A stretch of 64,000 nucleotides of DNA from Sphingobacterium siyangense (GTDB lineage: Bacteria > Bacteroidota > Bacteroidia > Sphingobacteriales > Sphingobacteriaceae): assembly GCF_007830445.1 (NCBI RefSeq), contig NZ_VLKR01000011.1:1-64000 (forward strand), written 5' to 3'. The position numbers and the translations under genes were made by a program. Positions within the stretch are counted from its first letter, which is position 1, and each line of letters opens with the position of its first letter. Shown here one piece after another: positions 38,094-48,074 of this stretch. The notes beneath the pieces are model-generated. The model was not told the DNA's origin, did not search any database, and was given only the letters and a program-made list of their open reading frames with translations.

Positions 38094-40880
38094 ATGAAAC
38101 TAACCTATTCCCTAGTTTTGTTTCTTTTATTTTCAGTCCTGAGTTCCAAGTCCTATGCACAACATAAACTTGTGGGATCGGTGGCAGATATCAAAGATCT
38201 TGCAAAACTACATCAAGCTTCAATCGCGCTGCTCAGCCCCAAAGATTCGATTTTGGTTAAATTCGGTCGGACGAAAGAAAATGGAACATTCCAAATTGCG
38301 AATCTCGACACAGGTACCTATAAAATGGTGGTTTCCTATCCGCAGTATGCTGACTTGGTAAAAGATATCCATGTGGCCGCCGAAGATCTAGATATTGGTA
38401 TTGTAAAGCTATCCAAAGCAGCGCTACTATTGGAGGAGGTTCAGGTGAATGGCAAAATTCCTGTGGTTATTAAAGGCGACACCATCGAATACGATGCCGG
38501 TAGTTTTAAAGTAGAGAAGGATGCTAAAGTAGAGGACCTATTGAAGGTCTTGCCGGGTATTACGATGGATGGATCAGGCAAGATCATTGCTCAGGGCAAG
38601 GAAGTCAAAAAGGTATTGCTTGATGGGGAAGAGTTTTTTGGTGATGATCCAACCCTGATTACCAAGAATATTCGGTCAGATATGGTTAGCAAGGTACAAG
38701 TGTATGAGAAGAAATCAGATCTTGCTGTACGTACCGGAGTAGATGATGGCGAACGAACGCAGACAATTGATATTAAGCTCAAAGAAGATAAGAAAAAAGG
38801 AATGTTCGGCCAAGCTGTTGCGGGAGCTGGTACAGATAAATATTATGGCGGAAAAGTCATGCTCAATAAGTTTAAGGGATCGCAGAAAATTGCAGCTTAT
38901 GGCATTCTCGCCAATGATGGAATGGTCGGATTAGGATTTGAAGATAGCCAAAAATATGGTGTGGGCGGAAGCAGCAATGTACAGATGATGGACGGCGGCG
39001 GCATTATGATTTCTTCTAGTGGTGATGGCTCCGACGGTGGATGGGATGGTAAATACTATGGTGGTGGCGTGCCTAAGGCCGTGAACATGGGCGCAAGTTA
39101 TTCCGACAAATCCAAAGATGATAAGCATAAGATCAATGTCAACTTCAAACGGAATCAGATCAATGTCAATAATACAAGTACCTATAATGCGCAGAACAAT
39201 CTTCCTGAACGTGCGCAGGTCGATAATAATGTGACAGCATCTGAAACCGAAACACAGGCCAATATCGCGAATTTAAGGTATGACTATAAGCTTGATTCGC
39301 TCGCAGACTTGACTGTCACTATGGGCTTTACCAAATCTAGCCGCGACAATTTATCCAATTCCGAAGCAGACCAGCGTAAATTGGATGGCACATTGATTAC
39401 ACGGACTTCGTCCAAGACAGATTTAAATAACGATCAGGATAAGTTTAATGTAAATGCGATGCTTACACGTCGTTTTAAAAAGGACCGCCGCTCCATTACT
39501 TTCAATGTCAATGCGAATACAGATCAAAATCGTAACAAGACACAGTATTTTTCGGAAAATTTCTTCCAAAGTTCCGGAGATACAACCTTGATCGATCAAT
39601 ATAAAAATGATAAGTTGGCCAACAATACGTATGGTGCTTCAGTAACCTATTCGGAGCCTTTGTCTAAAAGGTTGACTGCTGCAATAGGTTATGCATTCAA
39701 TCAAAATAAATCGGAAACACTCAATCAGTCATTTGATAGAGATCCGGTTACAGGAAAATATACGGTATTGGACCAAGACCTGCTAAACGATTTTGATTTT
39801 AACAGTTTAAAAAATGGTGTCAACGCCTCCTTGAACTACAAGTCCAACACATTAACTGTAAATTTGAGCAATCGGGTTGATTTTGAGCAGGTCAAGAGAA
39901 CCTATAACAACCTGAATACAATACTACAGCGGAACCAGACTTCTGTTGCTCCAGTCCTTTCCGTCAACTACAAAATCTCGAAAAGCAAAAATGTGAGCTT
40001 CCGATACAGCGGCCGCACGAGCCAGCCATCGTTGACGCAAATAGAGCCGTTGAAACAAAATGCCCAGCCACTCGTCGAGTATTTGGACAATCCAGATCTG
40101 GAAGCGGGCTTTAACAACTCCTATTCAATTAATTTCAACAACTACAAGCAGTTAAAAGACCAGAGTATTTATTTTTATGTCAGTGCAGATCAAGGAAAGA
40201 AAAGTATCAACAATAGCGTACGCTATGATCTAGATAAAGGTACGCAGCAAATTTCCTACGTGAATATTGATAAAGACAATTGGCGTATGTATGGCGGTGG
40301 AGGATACAGTTTTGTATTGAAGAAAAAATGGGGATTAAAAATGAACTTGGGTATGAACGCGCAGTATAACAGCCAGTTTAGCTATTTATCTACTTACAAC
40401 GAAGATCCTGAGCTCAATAGAAATCAAACATGGAGTGTGGCGCCGAGCCTTGGCTTCAGTCGGTACAAGGCAAATAAAATGGATTTTTACATCTCCATGA
40501 GCCCTGGCGTGGAGCAGATGAATTCCTATTTGCAACCTGAGTTAAATCGCACGACTTTTAAATTCAGGACGTTCTCGGAGATTACCTATTATTTACCAAA
40601 AGACTTTAAAATTTCCCTGTCGACAAACCAGAATTATCAGGCCGCTACAAAAACGCTTGAATCCATTAATATCATTAATATGAATGGTTATGTTTCCAAG
40701 AAATTATTGAAAGATAAGTCCTTGGAGGTACAGGTATTTGTCAATGATATTTTAAACAAAAATAATGGAGTGTACCGTTATCAAAATGGAACTTCATTTA
40801 TCCAGACCAGCAACGATGTACTGCGTCGTTATGGAATGCTAAAAGTAATCTACAATTTTACAACAATGAACCGTCCATGA
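38094..40880 (+). CDS. Outer-membrane beta-barrel protein with TonB-receptor-like fold
   Basis: A 928-residue protein with a signal peptide (about 1-22, ending SYAQ), a carboxypeptidase-like beta domain (about 24-110), a plug-like region (IPVVIKGDTIEYDAGSFKVEKDAKVEDLLKVLPGITMDGSGKIIAQGKEV, about 125-180) and a C-terminal barrel of the OMP_b-brl_3 kind. A Gly-rich loop of about 50 residues (near 295-335) is unusual. It has no SusD partner, so it is not a standard polysaccharide uptake pair. The next gene encodes a GLPGLI protein 106 bp downstream, a common pairing in Bacteroidota whose function is unknown. Confidence 0.85.
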   Translation: MKLTYSLVLFLLFSVLSSKSYAQHKLVGSVADIKDLAKLHQASIALLSPKDSILVKFGRTKENGTFQIANLDTGTYKMVVSYPQYADLVKDIHVAAEDLDIGIVKLSKAALLLEEVQVNGKIPVVIKGDTIEYDAGSFKVEKDAKVEDLLKVLPGITMDGSGKIIAQGKEVKKVLLDGEEFFGDDPTLITKNIRSDMVSKVQVYEKKSDLAVRTGVDDGERTQTIDIKLKEDKKKGMFGQAVAGAGTDKYYGGKVMLNKFKGSQKIAAYGILANDGMVGLGFEDSQKYGVGGSSNVQMMDGGGIMISSSGDGSDGGWDGKYYGGGVPKAVNMGASYSDKSKDDKHKINVNFKRNQINVNNTSTYNAQNNLPERAQVDNNVTASETETQANIANLRYDYKLDSLADLTVTMGFTKSSRDNLSNSEADQRKLDGTLITRTSSKTDLNNDQDKFNVNAMLTRRFKKDRRSITFNVNANTDQNRNKTQYFSENFFQSSGDTTLIDQYKNDKLANNTYGASVTYSEPLSKRLTAAIGYAFNQNKSETLNQSFDRDPVTGKYTVLDQDLLNDFDFNSLKNGVNASLNYKSNTLTVNLSNRVDFEQVKRTYNNLNTILQRNQTSVAPVLSVNYKISKSKNVSFRYSGRTSQPSLTQIEPLKQNAQPLVEYLDNPDLEAGFNNSYSINFNNYKQLKDQSIYFYVSADQGKKSINNSVRYDLDKGTQQISYVNIDKDNWRMYGGGGYSFVLKKKWGLKMNLGMNAQYNSQFSYLSTYNEDPELNRNQTWSVAPSLGFSRYKANKMDFYISMSPGVEQMNSYLQPELNRTTFKFRTFSEITYYLPKDFKISLSTNQNYQAATKTLESINIINMNGYVSKKLLKDKSLEVQVFVNDILNKNNGVYRYQNGTSFIQTSNDVLRRYGMLKVIYNFTTMNRP

Positions 40881-40986
40881 TTAAATTAACGATTTTGTTT
40901 TCAATGATTTCCATGAATTTAATCATGGTAAGCTCCATCTGGCCGATGGAAAAATTAAATTATTTACAGATGAAAGGAGATGCCAA

Positions 40987-41781
40987 ATGAGTAAGTATAT
41001 CAAGTTGATGGTCTGGGTATTATTGCTGAGCTCAGGAGCAGCCCATGCACAACACGCGTATTTTCCGAGCAGCGGAACAGTAACTTATGAACGGAAATTT
41101 CATGTGCAGAATTTCTTAAAGCGTAATTATCTCAGCAAGCCCGATTTAGATACCTGGGATAAGCTGATGGTCGACAATGCGGTGAAGAATGGGCCTGCAG
41201 AGGTGGTGACCCACCATATTCTGAAATTTTACGATAATGAAACCCTGTTTGAAACGGTGCAGGAAGATTATCCTGCAAATTATCGTCATGTGACTCACTA
41301 TAATTCTATTCTTCCGGATTCAAAAACGTACATTAATTTCCAGAATCAGGAATTCTTAAAATTGCTCCCCTTTGGAGATGATCAGCTCTTGCTGAAAGAT
41401 TCATTGCCTACTGTAAAATGGAAGTATACCGATGAATACCGCAATATTGCCGGATATGATTGTCGGAGAGCCAATGGAATTATTCAAGATTCGGTCTATG
41501 TGGTTGCGTTCTTTGCGGGGCAAATACCCATCTCCGGTGGTCCTGAACTTATACACGGACTCCCAGGCTTAGTGATGGGGATATCCATCCCAAGTATGAA
41601 TGTCAATATGTTTGCAACAAAGGTGGAGATTACCAATACGCCAGTTTCAAATGTGCTGACCAAAAAGAAAAAAGTTGTTGCGGAATCCAGAGCGGAGATC
41701 ATAAAGAAGCTGAAAGATACCGTCTATGACTATATGGATGAGAAGGCGTTTAAGAAACGGTTGCAGAGTATACTCTTTTAG
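40987..41781 (+). CDS. GLPGLI family secreted protein
   Basis: A 264-residue protein with a signal peptide (about 1-21, ending AHAQ). The family motif GLPGLV occurs in PELIHGLPGLVMGISIP, preceded by YRNIAGYDCRRANGII, a typical GLPGLI arrangement. The family is restricted to Bacteroidota and has no established function. The gene follows the beta-barrel gene on the same strand and is probably co-transcribed, with AGGAGA before the start as a good ribosome binding site. Confidence 0.9.
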   Translation: MSKYIKLMVWVLLLSSGAAHAQHAYFPSSGTVTYERKFHVQNFLKRNYLSKPDLDTWDKLMVDNAVKNGPAEVVTHHILKFYDNETLFETVQEDYPANYRHVTHYNSILPDSKTYINFQNQEFLKLLPFGDDQLLLKDSLPTVKWKYTDEYRNIAGYDCRRANGIIQDSVYVVAFFAGQIPISGGPELIHGLPGLVMGISIPSMNVNMFATKVEITNTPVSNVLTKKKKVVAESRAEIIKKLKDTVYDYMDEKAFKKRLQSILF

Positions 41782-41806
41782 CGGGTAATCGATGCTGTCT
41801 AGCTAA

Positions 41807-41842
41807 TAAAAAAAGCCTGTTCAAACGAACAGGCTTTTTTTA
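41807..41842. terminator. Bidirectional terminator between GLPGLI gene and metG
   Basis: AGCCTGTTC and GAACAGGCT (41814-41835) around AAAC, with an A run before and a T run after. It serves both converging genes. Confidence 0.9.
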
Positions 41843-41864
41843 TAAAAGGAGGTAAGCTCTTATA

Positions 41865-43934
41865 TTAACGTACCGTACTTCCGACTTTAATTGCTGTATC
41901 TGGTTTGACAAAATCCAATCGACCATCAGCGTCTTCTGCCATAAGGATCATTCCTTGTGACATAATTCCTTTTATTTCACGAGGCTCAAGATTGACTAAG
42001 ATGGATACCTGACGGCCTACGATCTCTTCCGGACTAAAGAACTCTGCGATACCCGAAACGACCGTGCGTGTATCAATACCAGTATCGATTGTTAATTTCA
42101 ACAATTTTTTTGTTTTGGCAACTTTTTCAGCGGCTGCAATGGTTCCGACACGGATATCCATTTTAACAAAATCATCGAAGCTAATATTTTCTTTTGCGGG
42201 AGCAACCTTGGCATTATCGGCTAGGTTTTTTGCTTTTGCTTCAGCAAGTTTGTTTAGTTGGAAGTCGACTTGTTCATCGGTTATTTTGTCGAATAACAAT
42301 TGCACTTCACCCAATTGGTGTCCCGCTTGGATCAAAGCATCTGAACCTGCGTCGTTCCAGTTTCCTTGTGGAAAATTAAGCATTTCAAATAATTTGATCG
42401 CTGTTTTCGGTAAAAACGGTTGTGCAAGAACGGCAAGATTGGCAACGATTTGAGCCGCTACATTTAGGATTGTTTTGACACGTTCCTCATCTGTTTTAAT
42501 GATTTTCCATGGCTCCTCATCGGCAAGGTATTTATTGCCCAGACGAGCTACATTCATAAATTCTGCCAATGCCTCACGGAAGCGGAATTGCTCCAAAGAC
42601 GATTTGATAGAAGTAGGGTATGATTTTAGTTCATCCAGTACCGCTTGATCTACAGCTGTCAGTGGAGAGCCGTTCAATACTTTGCCATCGAAATATTTGT
42701 GGGAAAGTACCAAGACGCGGTTGACAAAGTTTCCAAAAATAGCAACGAGCTCATTGTTGATCCTAGCTTGGAAATCTTTCCAGGTAAACTCGGCATCCGA
42801 AGTTTCCGGTAATATGGATGTCAATACATAGCGCAATTCATCCTGTTTGTCAGGAAATTCCTGTAGGTATTCATGTAACCAAACCGCATGGTTTCTAGAC
42901 GTGGACAGCTTATCACCTTCCAGGTTAAGGAATTCGTTGGCTGGAATATTTTCTGGTAAAATATAGTCGCCGTGTGCATGAAGAATCGCCGGGAAAATAA
43001 TACAGTGGAAAACAATATTATCTTTTCCAATAAAATGGATCAGCGTAGAATCGTCTGCTGGGTTTTCATGGGTTTTCCAATAGTCTTCCCAGTTTTTACC
43101 ATGGTCTAAAGCCCACTGTTTTGTTGCTGAGATATAACCGATAGGTGCATCTAACCAAACATATAGTTTTTTACCCGCTGCTTCAGCCAAAGGTACATCG
43201 ACGCCCCAATCCAGATCTCTTGTCATTGAACGCGGCTGTAAACCGGATTTAAGCCAAGATTGACATTGGCCAAAAACGTTGGACTTCAGGATATTTTTCT
43301 TTCCTTCGATCAGCCATTTTTCAAGCCAAGGTTGGTATTTATCCAAAGGTAGATACCAATGTTTCGTTTCTTTCAAAACTGGCGTTTTTCCGCTCAATGT
43401 TGAAATTGGGTTGATCAGATCTGTTGGGCTAAGTGATGTCCCACATTTTTCACATTGGTCACCATAGGCGCCTTCGGACTTACAATTTGGGCAAGTTCCC
43501 GTAATGTAACGGTCGGCCAAAAACTGATGGTATTCCTCATCGTAGTACTGCTCAGAAAATTTCTCCACAAATTCACCTTTGTTGTAAAGGTTCAAGAAGA
43601 AATCCTGCGATAACTGGTGATGTATGGGCTCCGACGTACGGTGATAGATATCGAAAGAGATACCAAACTCCTCAAAGCTTTCTTTGATTTGTTTATTGTA
43701 TTTGTCAATGATTTGTTGCGGGGTGATGCCCTCTTTTTTTGCACGGATGGTAATCGCCGCACCATGCTCATCTGAACCACATACATAGACTACATCTTTT
43801 TGATTCAGACGCAAATAGCGGACAAAGATATCCCCTGGGATATAAGCTCCGGCAAGGTGTCCAATATGTAAAGGACCATTGGCATAAGGTAATGCCGATG
43901 TGATGGTATAACGTTTTTTATCTAGAATACTCAA
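41865..43934 (-). CDS. metG: Methionine-tRNA ligase
   Basis: Charges tRNA-Met. The 689-residue protein has the class I HIGH motif as HIGH in [12 protein letters not shown] and the KMSKS loop as KLSTS in [12 protein letters not shown], a normal variant. The zinc knuckle [18 protein letters not shown] is present. The C-terminal tRNA-binding EMAPII-like domain (about 575-689: [20 protein letters not shown]... MILMAED) makes it the dimeric long form. Start ATG gives [21 protein letters not shown]. It is divergent from the LD-carboxypeptidase gene. Confidence 0.97.
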   Translation of the reverse strand: MSILDKKRYTITSALPYANGPLHIGHLAGAYIPGDIFVRYLRLNQKDVVYVCGSDEHGAAITIRAKKEGITPQQIIDKYNKQIKESFEEFGISFDIYHRTSEPIHHQLSQDFFLNLYNKGEFVEKFSEQYYDEEYHQFLADRYITGTCPNCKSEGAYGDQCEKCGTSLSPTDLINPISTLSGKTPVLKETKHWYLPLDKYQPWLEKWLIEGKKNILKSNVFGQCQSWLKSGLQPRSMTRDLDWGVDVPLAEAAGKKLYVWLDAPIGYISATKQWALDHGKNWEDYWKTHENPADDSTLIHFIGKDNIVFHCIIFPAILHAHGDYILPENIPANEFLNLEGDKLSTSRNHAVWLHEYLQEFPDKQDELRYVLTSILPETSDAEFTWKDFQARINNELVAIFGNFVNRVLVLSHKYFDGKVLNGSPLTAVDQAVLDELKSYPTSIKSSLEQFRFREALAEFMNVARLGNKYLADEEPWKIIKTDEERVKTILNVAAQIVANLAVLAQPFLPKTAIKLFEMLNFPQGNWNDAGSDALIQAGHQLGEVQLLFDKITDEQVDFQLNKLAEAKAKNLADNAKVAPAKENISFDDFVKMDIRVGTIAAAEKVAKTKKLLKLTIDTGIDTRTVVSGIAEFFSPEEIVGRQVSILVNLEPREIKGIMSQGMILMAEDADGRLDFVKPDTAIKVGSTVR

Positions 43935-44343
43935 TGCTTGAAAGTATATTAAAGTGTGTACTTGTTTTCTTTGGCAAACTTAGATAAATTGCTGTTTATA
44001 TGCAATATAAATGCGTGTCATATCGAACAATTTATTCTTGAATTCTTGTTTTGGCTCATTTCTACGATTGTTTCAACTTGATTAAAATGCGCTTTCACTT
44101 AACAGCTTGTTATCGTAGAAATATTATTCAACATAGCGGTAGAAAACTTAGATAAATTTACGTTTATTTGTACATATAAGCACCATATATCAAGTATATT
44201 TCTAATCGGACTTTGCAATGTAGCGGTCCTTTTTTTTGAAATTGTTTGATGTTGTTGGCCAGAAAGATTCTTCAGTTCGCTTGCATAGCTGTTGGTGTCT
44301 TCGAAGCCATGAAGGTTTTGTTTGATCATTAGCGATAAAAAAG
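43935..44343. other. Divergent promoter region, metG / LD-carboxypeptidase
   Basis: AT-rich, 409 bp, no credible gene. Short minus-strand frames at 44099-44435 overlap the start of the carboxypeptidase gene and have no protein-like features. CTTAGATAAATT occurs near 43978 and again near 44148 (AACTTAGATAAATT), a 14-bp direct repeat of unknown meaning. Confidence 0.4.
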
Positions 44344-45246
44344 ATGTCCAAAATACCTGATTTTCTGAAAGAAGGCGATAAAGTAGCTATCGTTTGTCCT
44401 GCGAGTTTTATACGAGGCTCTATTGATGTTGGCATAAAAACATTGGGGAACTGGGGGCTGGAAGTTGTGGTTGGGAAGACTGTTGGGACATCGTTCCATC
44501 AGTTTGCCGGAGATGACAATTTACGCGCTGCCGATCTGCAGTGGGCACTTGATGATCCGTCGATTAAAGCGATTTTTGCTGCGCGCGGAGGTTACGGTTG
44601 TGTTCGTATTGTCGATCAGATAGATTTTTCGAGCTTTGAAAAAGATCCCAAATGGTTGGTGGGTTTTAGCGATATTACCGTATTGCATAGTCATATTCAA
44701 CGGAACTATAAAATTGCAACAATACATGGGCAGATGCCAAAGTCTTTTGAAACGGGCACAGAAGCATCGTTGGAAACGTTAAAAAATGCATTGTTTGGAC
44801 ATAATATGGATTTTGCCTACGAGCAAACGTTATTCCCCAATCGTGCGGGTAAAGGCGAAGGAAAATTGGTCGGTGGAAATTTAGCAATCTTACTATCTGT
44901 ACTTGCTTCTAATTCGGATGTCAATTACAAGAATAAAGTTTTATTTATAGAGGATGTAGGTGAAGCCTATTATTCCGTAGACAGAATGCTAAGGGCATTG
45001 AAGCGCGCGGGGAAATTAAAAAAATTGAATGGTCTAATTGTAGGTGGCTTTTCTGCGATGAAAGACAATGATCCTGCTTTTGGGCAGCGTGTGGAGGAAA
45101 TTGTGTGGGATATAGTTAAAGAATATGATTTTCCGGTAGCATTTGGCTATCCTGCCGGGCATATTGATGATAATCACGCCCTGGTATTTGGGCGAAAAGT
45201 AAAATTGCAGACTACAGCTGATTCTGTTCAGTTAACCTATTTGTAG
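44344..45246 (+). CDS. LD-carboxypeptidase (S66 family)
   Basis: Removes the terminal D-alanine from muropeptide tetrapeptides in cell-wall recycling, like LdcA and microcin-self-immunity MccF. The 300-residue protein shows the nucleophile Ser in LVGFSDITVLH, the entry GDKVAIVCPAS, ARGGYGCVRI and the Glu-His pair in FIEDVGEAYYSVDRMLRAL and FGYPAGHIDDN. There is no signal peptide, so it acts in the cytoplasm. MccF-like activity cannot be excluded but the general recycling role is the more likely one. Confidence 0.9.
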   Translation: MSKIPDFLKEGDKVAIVCPASFIRGSIDVGIKTLGNWGLEVVVGKTVGTSFHQFAGDDNLRAADLQWALDDPSIKAIFAARGGYGCVRIVDQIDFSSFEKDPKWLVGFSDITVLHSHIQRNYKIATIHGQMPKSFETGTEASLETLKNALFGHNMDFAYEQTLFPNRAGKGEGKLVGGNLAILLSVLASNSDVNYKNKVLFIEDVGEAYYSVDRMLRALKRAGKLKKLNGLIVGGFSAMKDNDPAFGQRVEEIVWDIVKEYDFPVAFGYPAGHIDDNHALVFGRKVKLQTTADSVQLTYL

Positions 45247-45299
45247 GGGAAGCTGAACAGAATCTCGTTGTTTTATTTATTGATTATCCCGTTTATTGA

Positions 45300-46130
45300 T
45301 TATCCCGAATGTACAGGGATGACCATCATGGCAGCCTGACTCTTCCAGGCCATCTTTTGCGCAATGCTCGTATTGAAAATTCGACTTAATAAGCCCTTGT
45401 CCCGATGGAAAGTGACCATCATGTCGATATGATTTTCGTTGATGTATTGGTTGATCCCTGCAGCAATGTCTGCATTGGGGATATAACTATAGATGGGATG
45501 ATAAGGCGCCAGTAAATCCTGCATGGTTTTTATTTCGGCATTTACCGCCTTATTTGCAGGATCTTCTTTAGTCACATGGACGACATAGACCTCACTTTTC
45601 CGTAATACTTCGGACGCATTAACCAAAAGACGGTTTAATTTTAGTTTTACCTCTTTGAGATTGGTGGCGATTAACATTTTTTTGGGTACCCGAAATTCTG
45701 CTCGTGCGGGGACCACCAGTAATGGTGTGTGACAATTTTCGATCAGCTTGAGGGTATTGCTTCCAAGAAGCAGTTTCTTTAAACCACTTTTACCTGCAGT
45801 TCCGACGATAACAAGGTCAATTTCCTCCTCAGCACAGGTACGGTTTACGCCATAGCTCAGTTCATATTCTTCAAGAACTGATTTCCAGGCAATGCCCTCA
45901 GGGAAAAGCAACATCAGTTCCTGTTGCCAGGTATTGAGATCCTTTTGTTTTTCTTCCAAGATTTCTGAATTGCTGATGACAACAGGTTCAGTACCTACGG
46001 TAGGAATTACTTCGTAAGTGTGGTATAGGACAACTTTTTCAATGCCCCAAAGTGGAGCTAATTGTGCGGCATATCGAGCAGCAGCATAGGCATTGTCCGA
46101 AAAGTCTGTTAACAAGAGTAGGTTTTTCAT
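45300..46130 (-). CDS. Universal stress protein, tandem UspA type (copy 1)
   Basis: A 276-residue protein with two UspA-like halves. The first begins MKNLLLLTDFSDNAYAAARYAAQLA and has the nucleotide-binding-like VGTAGKSGLKKLLLGSNTLKLIENCHTPLLVVPA; the second half (about 150-276) is less conserved. A paralogue of exactly the same length lies at 46909-47739, with the DoxX gene between. Such proteins respond to stress or redox state; no specific role is visible. It has no obvious partner in an operon. Confidence 0.88.
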   Translation of the reverse strand: MKNLLLLTDFSDNAYAAARYAAQLAPLWGIEKVVLYHTYEVIPTVGTEPVVISNSEILEEKQKDLNTWQQELMLLFPEGIAWKSVLEEYELSYGVNRTCAEEEIDLVIVGTAGKSGLKKLLLGSNTLKLIENCHTPLLVVPARAEFRVPKKMLIATNLKEVKLKLNRLLVNASEVLRKSEVYVVHVTKEDPANKAVNAEIKTMQDLLAPYHPIYSYIPNADIAAGINQYINENHIDMMVTFHRDKGLLSRIFNTSIAQKMAWKSQAAMMVIPVHSG

Positions 46131-46354
46131 CCTTTAGTTATTTGTTGATCCATAATCCGTGGCTAAGGTCTTTTACGCTGTCTTAGCCGTTCCAAAGCAT
46201 TATAATCGGGTCTATAGTCATCAAATTACGCATTAAGTATTATAAATGCAATAGCTTTATTTATTATGGCGAGTACGGTGAGCTGTTCAATTTAAATAAT
46301 TTCATTAATTTAGGGAGATCGGTAATTCAAGTTTTAATAAATTAAACGTTTTTT

Positions 46355-46762
46355 ATGGCAATTTGGAATTCATTGGGTAAATATAGGGATACGGGACTTT
46401 TGGTCTTGCGTGTTGGACTTGGGGTGATGATGATCATGCATGGTCTGCCCAAATTGCAGGGCGGTCCTGAGCTCTGGGCAGGTGTCGGAAAATCAATGGG
46501 TAATATTGGTATTCATTTTATGCCTACTTTTTGGGGCTTTATGGCAGCTGCTACCGAAACTGTTGGAGGGCTATTTTTACTGCTGGGGCTCTTTTTCCGA
46601 CCAGCGGCATTATTGCTTGCATTTACGATGGTCATCGCTGGATTAATGCATCTTTCTAAAGGAGATGGTATCGCTGGTGCATCACATGCGATTGAGCTTT
46701 GCTTTGTGTTTTTAGGACTTATCCTTATTGGGCCGGGTAAACATTCGGTTGACAAGAAATAA
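46355..46762 (+). CDS. DoxX family membrane protein
   Basis: A 135-residue inner-membrane protein with four hydrophobic segments (LLVLRVGLGVMMIMHGLPKL, FWGFMAAATETVGGLFLLLGLFF, AALLLAFTMVIAGLMHL, AIELCFVFLGLILIGPG). The pattern GLPKL... ETVGGLFLLLGL is typical of DoxX/YphA. In other bacteria relatives take part in redox homeostasis; the precise role is unknown. It lies between two UspA paralogues on the opposite strand, and may be stress-related like them. Confidence 0.88.
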   Translation: MAIWNSLGKYRDTGLLVLRVGLGVMMIMHGLPKLQGGPELWAGVGKSMGNIGIHFMPTFWGFMAAATETVGGLFLLLGLFFRPAALLLAFTMVIAGLMHLSKGDGIAGASHAIELCFVFLGLILIGPGKHSVDKK

Positions 46763-46800
46763 GAGATCTCTCGGCAAGAGACTTCCCGGAGGAACAACGA

Positions 46801-46849
46801 TACGACAAAAACGCCGCAATTTAGCATACATTGCGGCGTTTTTGTCGTA
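46801..46849. terminator. Long perfect hairpin terminator
   Basis: TACGACAAAAACGCCGCAAT is followed, after a 9-base loop, by its exact complement. The 20-bp stem includes the A and T runs, so it works in both directions, for DoxX and the second UspA gene. Confidence 0.9.
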
Positions 46850-46908
46850 TAATTTGTTTCTATTGGACAAGGAGTCCATCGCTGTGGATATGTACAAAGC
46901 ACAGATTT

Positions 46909-47739
46909 CTACAATCTATCCATCGGAATAACCAGTAAGCTGGCCGCGCCATTCCAGGCTATTTTTTTAGAAATGCTCGTTTTGAATAGGCTCGCTAATA
47001 GGCCTTGCTTTTTATGAAATGACAGTATGAGGTCTATGTGTTTCTCTTTGGCATATTCTTCAATACCTAATGCAATATCATCATGGCTAATGTAATCGTA
47101 AATCGGATGATATTTGTCCAGACGTTCATGGAGGTGCTTTAGTTCCTGTGCCAAGTCTGCCGCGGACCCTTCTTTTTTAGCGACATTCAACACATAAAGT
47201 TGTGCGTCGAATGCTTCCAACACCCGATCTAAATTGAATAAATCCAGCTTTCGGTCGACCTCTTTCAGATCGGTTGTCGCCAACACATTTTTGGGAACAG
47301 CTGGATTTACCTTGTGCGAAACAATAAGCATTGGCCTATTGCAGGTGTCCATCAGCGTAATGGCATTACTTCCGACCAGGATCTTCGCAAAACCTGTTTG
47401 TCCGGTAATACCCAATGCGACAAGGTCAATGTCGTGCGACATACACATGTCATTTACTCCCATCGGCAAATCAACATCTTCCATCTGATGCGTTAATTCC
47501 ACTTGTGGGGGGAACAACAGTCTAATTTGGTCAAACCATGCTGTCAGTTCTTTCTCTTTGGTCTCTTTAACCTCATCATTGACAACAACAATCGGTTCGT
47601 TATCGACAAGGGTAACACTATTGTACGTATGGTAGATAATAACCTTTTGCGTTTTCCAGGCTTCTGTACACAGCGCCACTTGTTTTGCTGCCAGAAGAGC
47701 ATTTTCTGAAAAGTCGGTTAGCAGGAGAATACGTTTCAT
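46909..47739 (-). CDS. Universal stress protein, tandem UspA type (copy 2)
   Basis: Paralogue of the protein at 45300-46130, also 276 residues. It begins MKRILLLTDFSENALLAAKQVALCTE and carries LGITGQTGFAKILVGSNAITLMDTCNRPMLIVS, aligning with the first copy over the whole length; the C-terminal end IAWNGAASLLVIPMD matches MAWKSQAAMMVIPV of copy 1. The two genes probably arose by duplication around the DoxX gene and have diverged well. Both have the tandem two-domain form. Confidence 0.88.
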   Translation of the reverse strand: MKRILLLTDFSENALLAAKQVALCTEAWKTQKVIIYHTYNSVTLVDNEPIVVVNDEVKETKEKELTAWFDQIRLLFPPQVELTHQMEDVDLPMGVNDMCMSHDIDLVALGITGQTGFAKILVGSNAITLMDTCNRPMLIVSHKVNPAVPKNVLATTDLKEVDRKLDLFNLDRVLEAFDAQLYVLNVAKKEGSAADLAQELKHLHERLDKYHPIYDYISHDDIALGIEEYAKEKHIDLILSFHKKQGLLASLFKTSISKKIAWNGAASLLVIPMDRL

Positions 47740-48026
47740 GATGTTCTTTTTTATATGTTTAACTTCTATAACTGGGTTGATGCATTCTGTCCTGCCAAAT
47801 CTTTAGCGTATGCGCTAAGGGAATCATTCGGACTTCAAGCCGTACCGGTATATGTCTAAAACAATGAATTTAGCGATAAGTTACAAAGAAAAGGTGAATT
47901 TAATGTTAAACTTGCCCTATTGTGATGAGTGTCATAAAACCTTCATTGCTTCGTAAGACACCAACAGCGATAAAAGCGAACTGAAGGTTCTTTCTAGCAA
48001 ATAAGATCAGACACTTTCAGAAAAAA

Positions 48027-48060
48027 AAAGGCAACCGCAGTTACGGTTGCCTTTTTTAAG
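48027..48060 (-). terminator. Terminator of Prc-like protease
   Basis: AAGGCAACCG and CGGTTGCCTT form a 10-bp stem around CAGTTA. A run on the left and T run on the right make it active in both directions. Confidence 0.9.
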
Positions 48061-48074
48061 AGCGAGAATACGTT

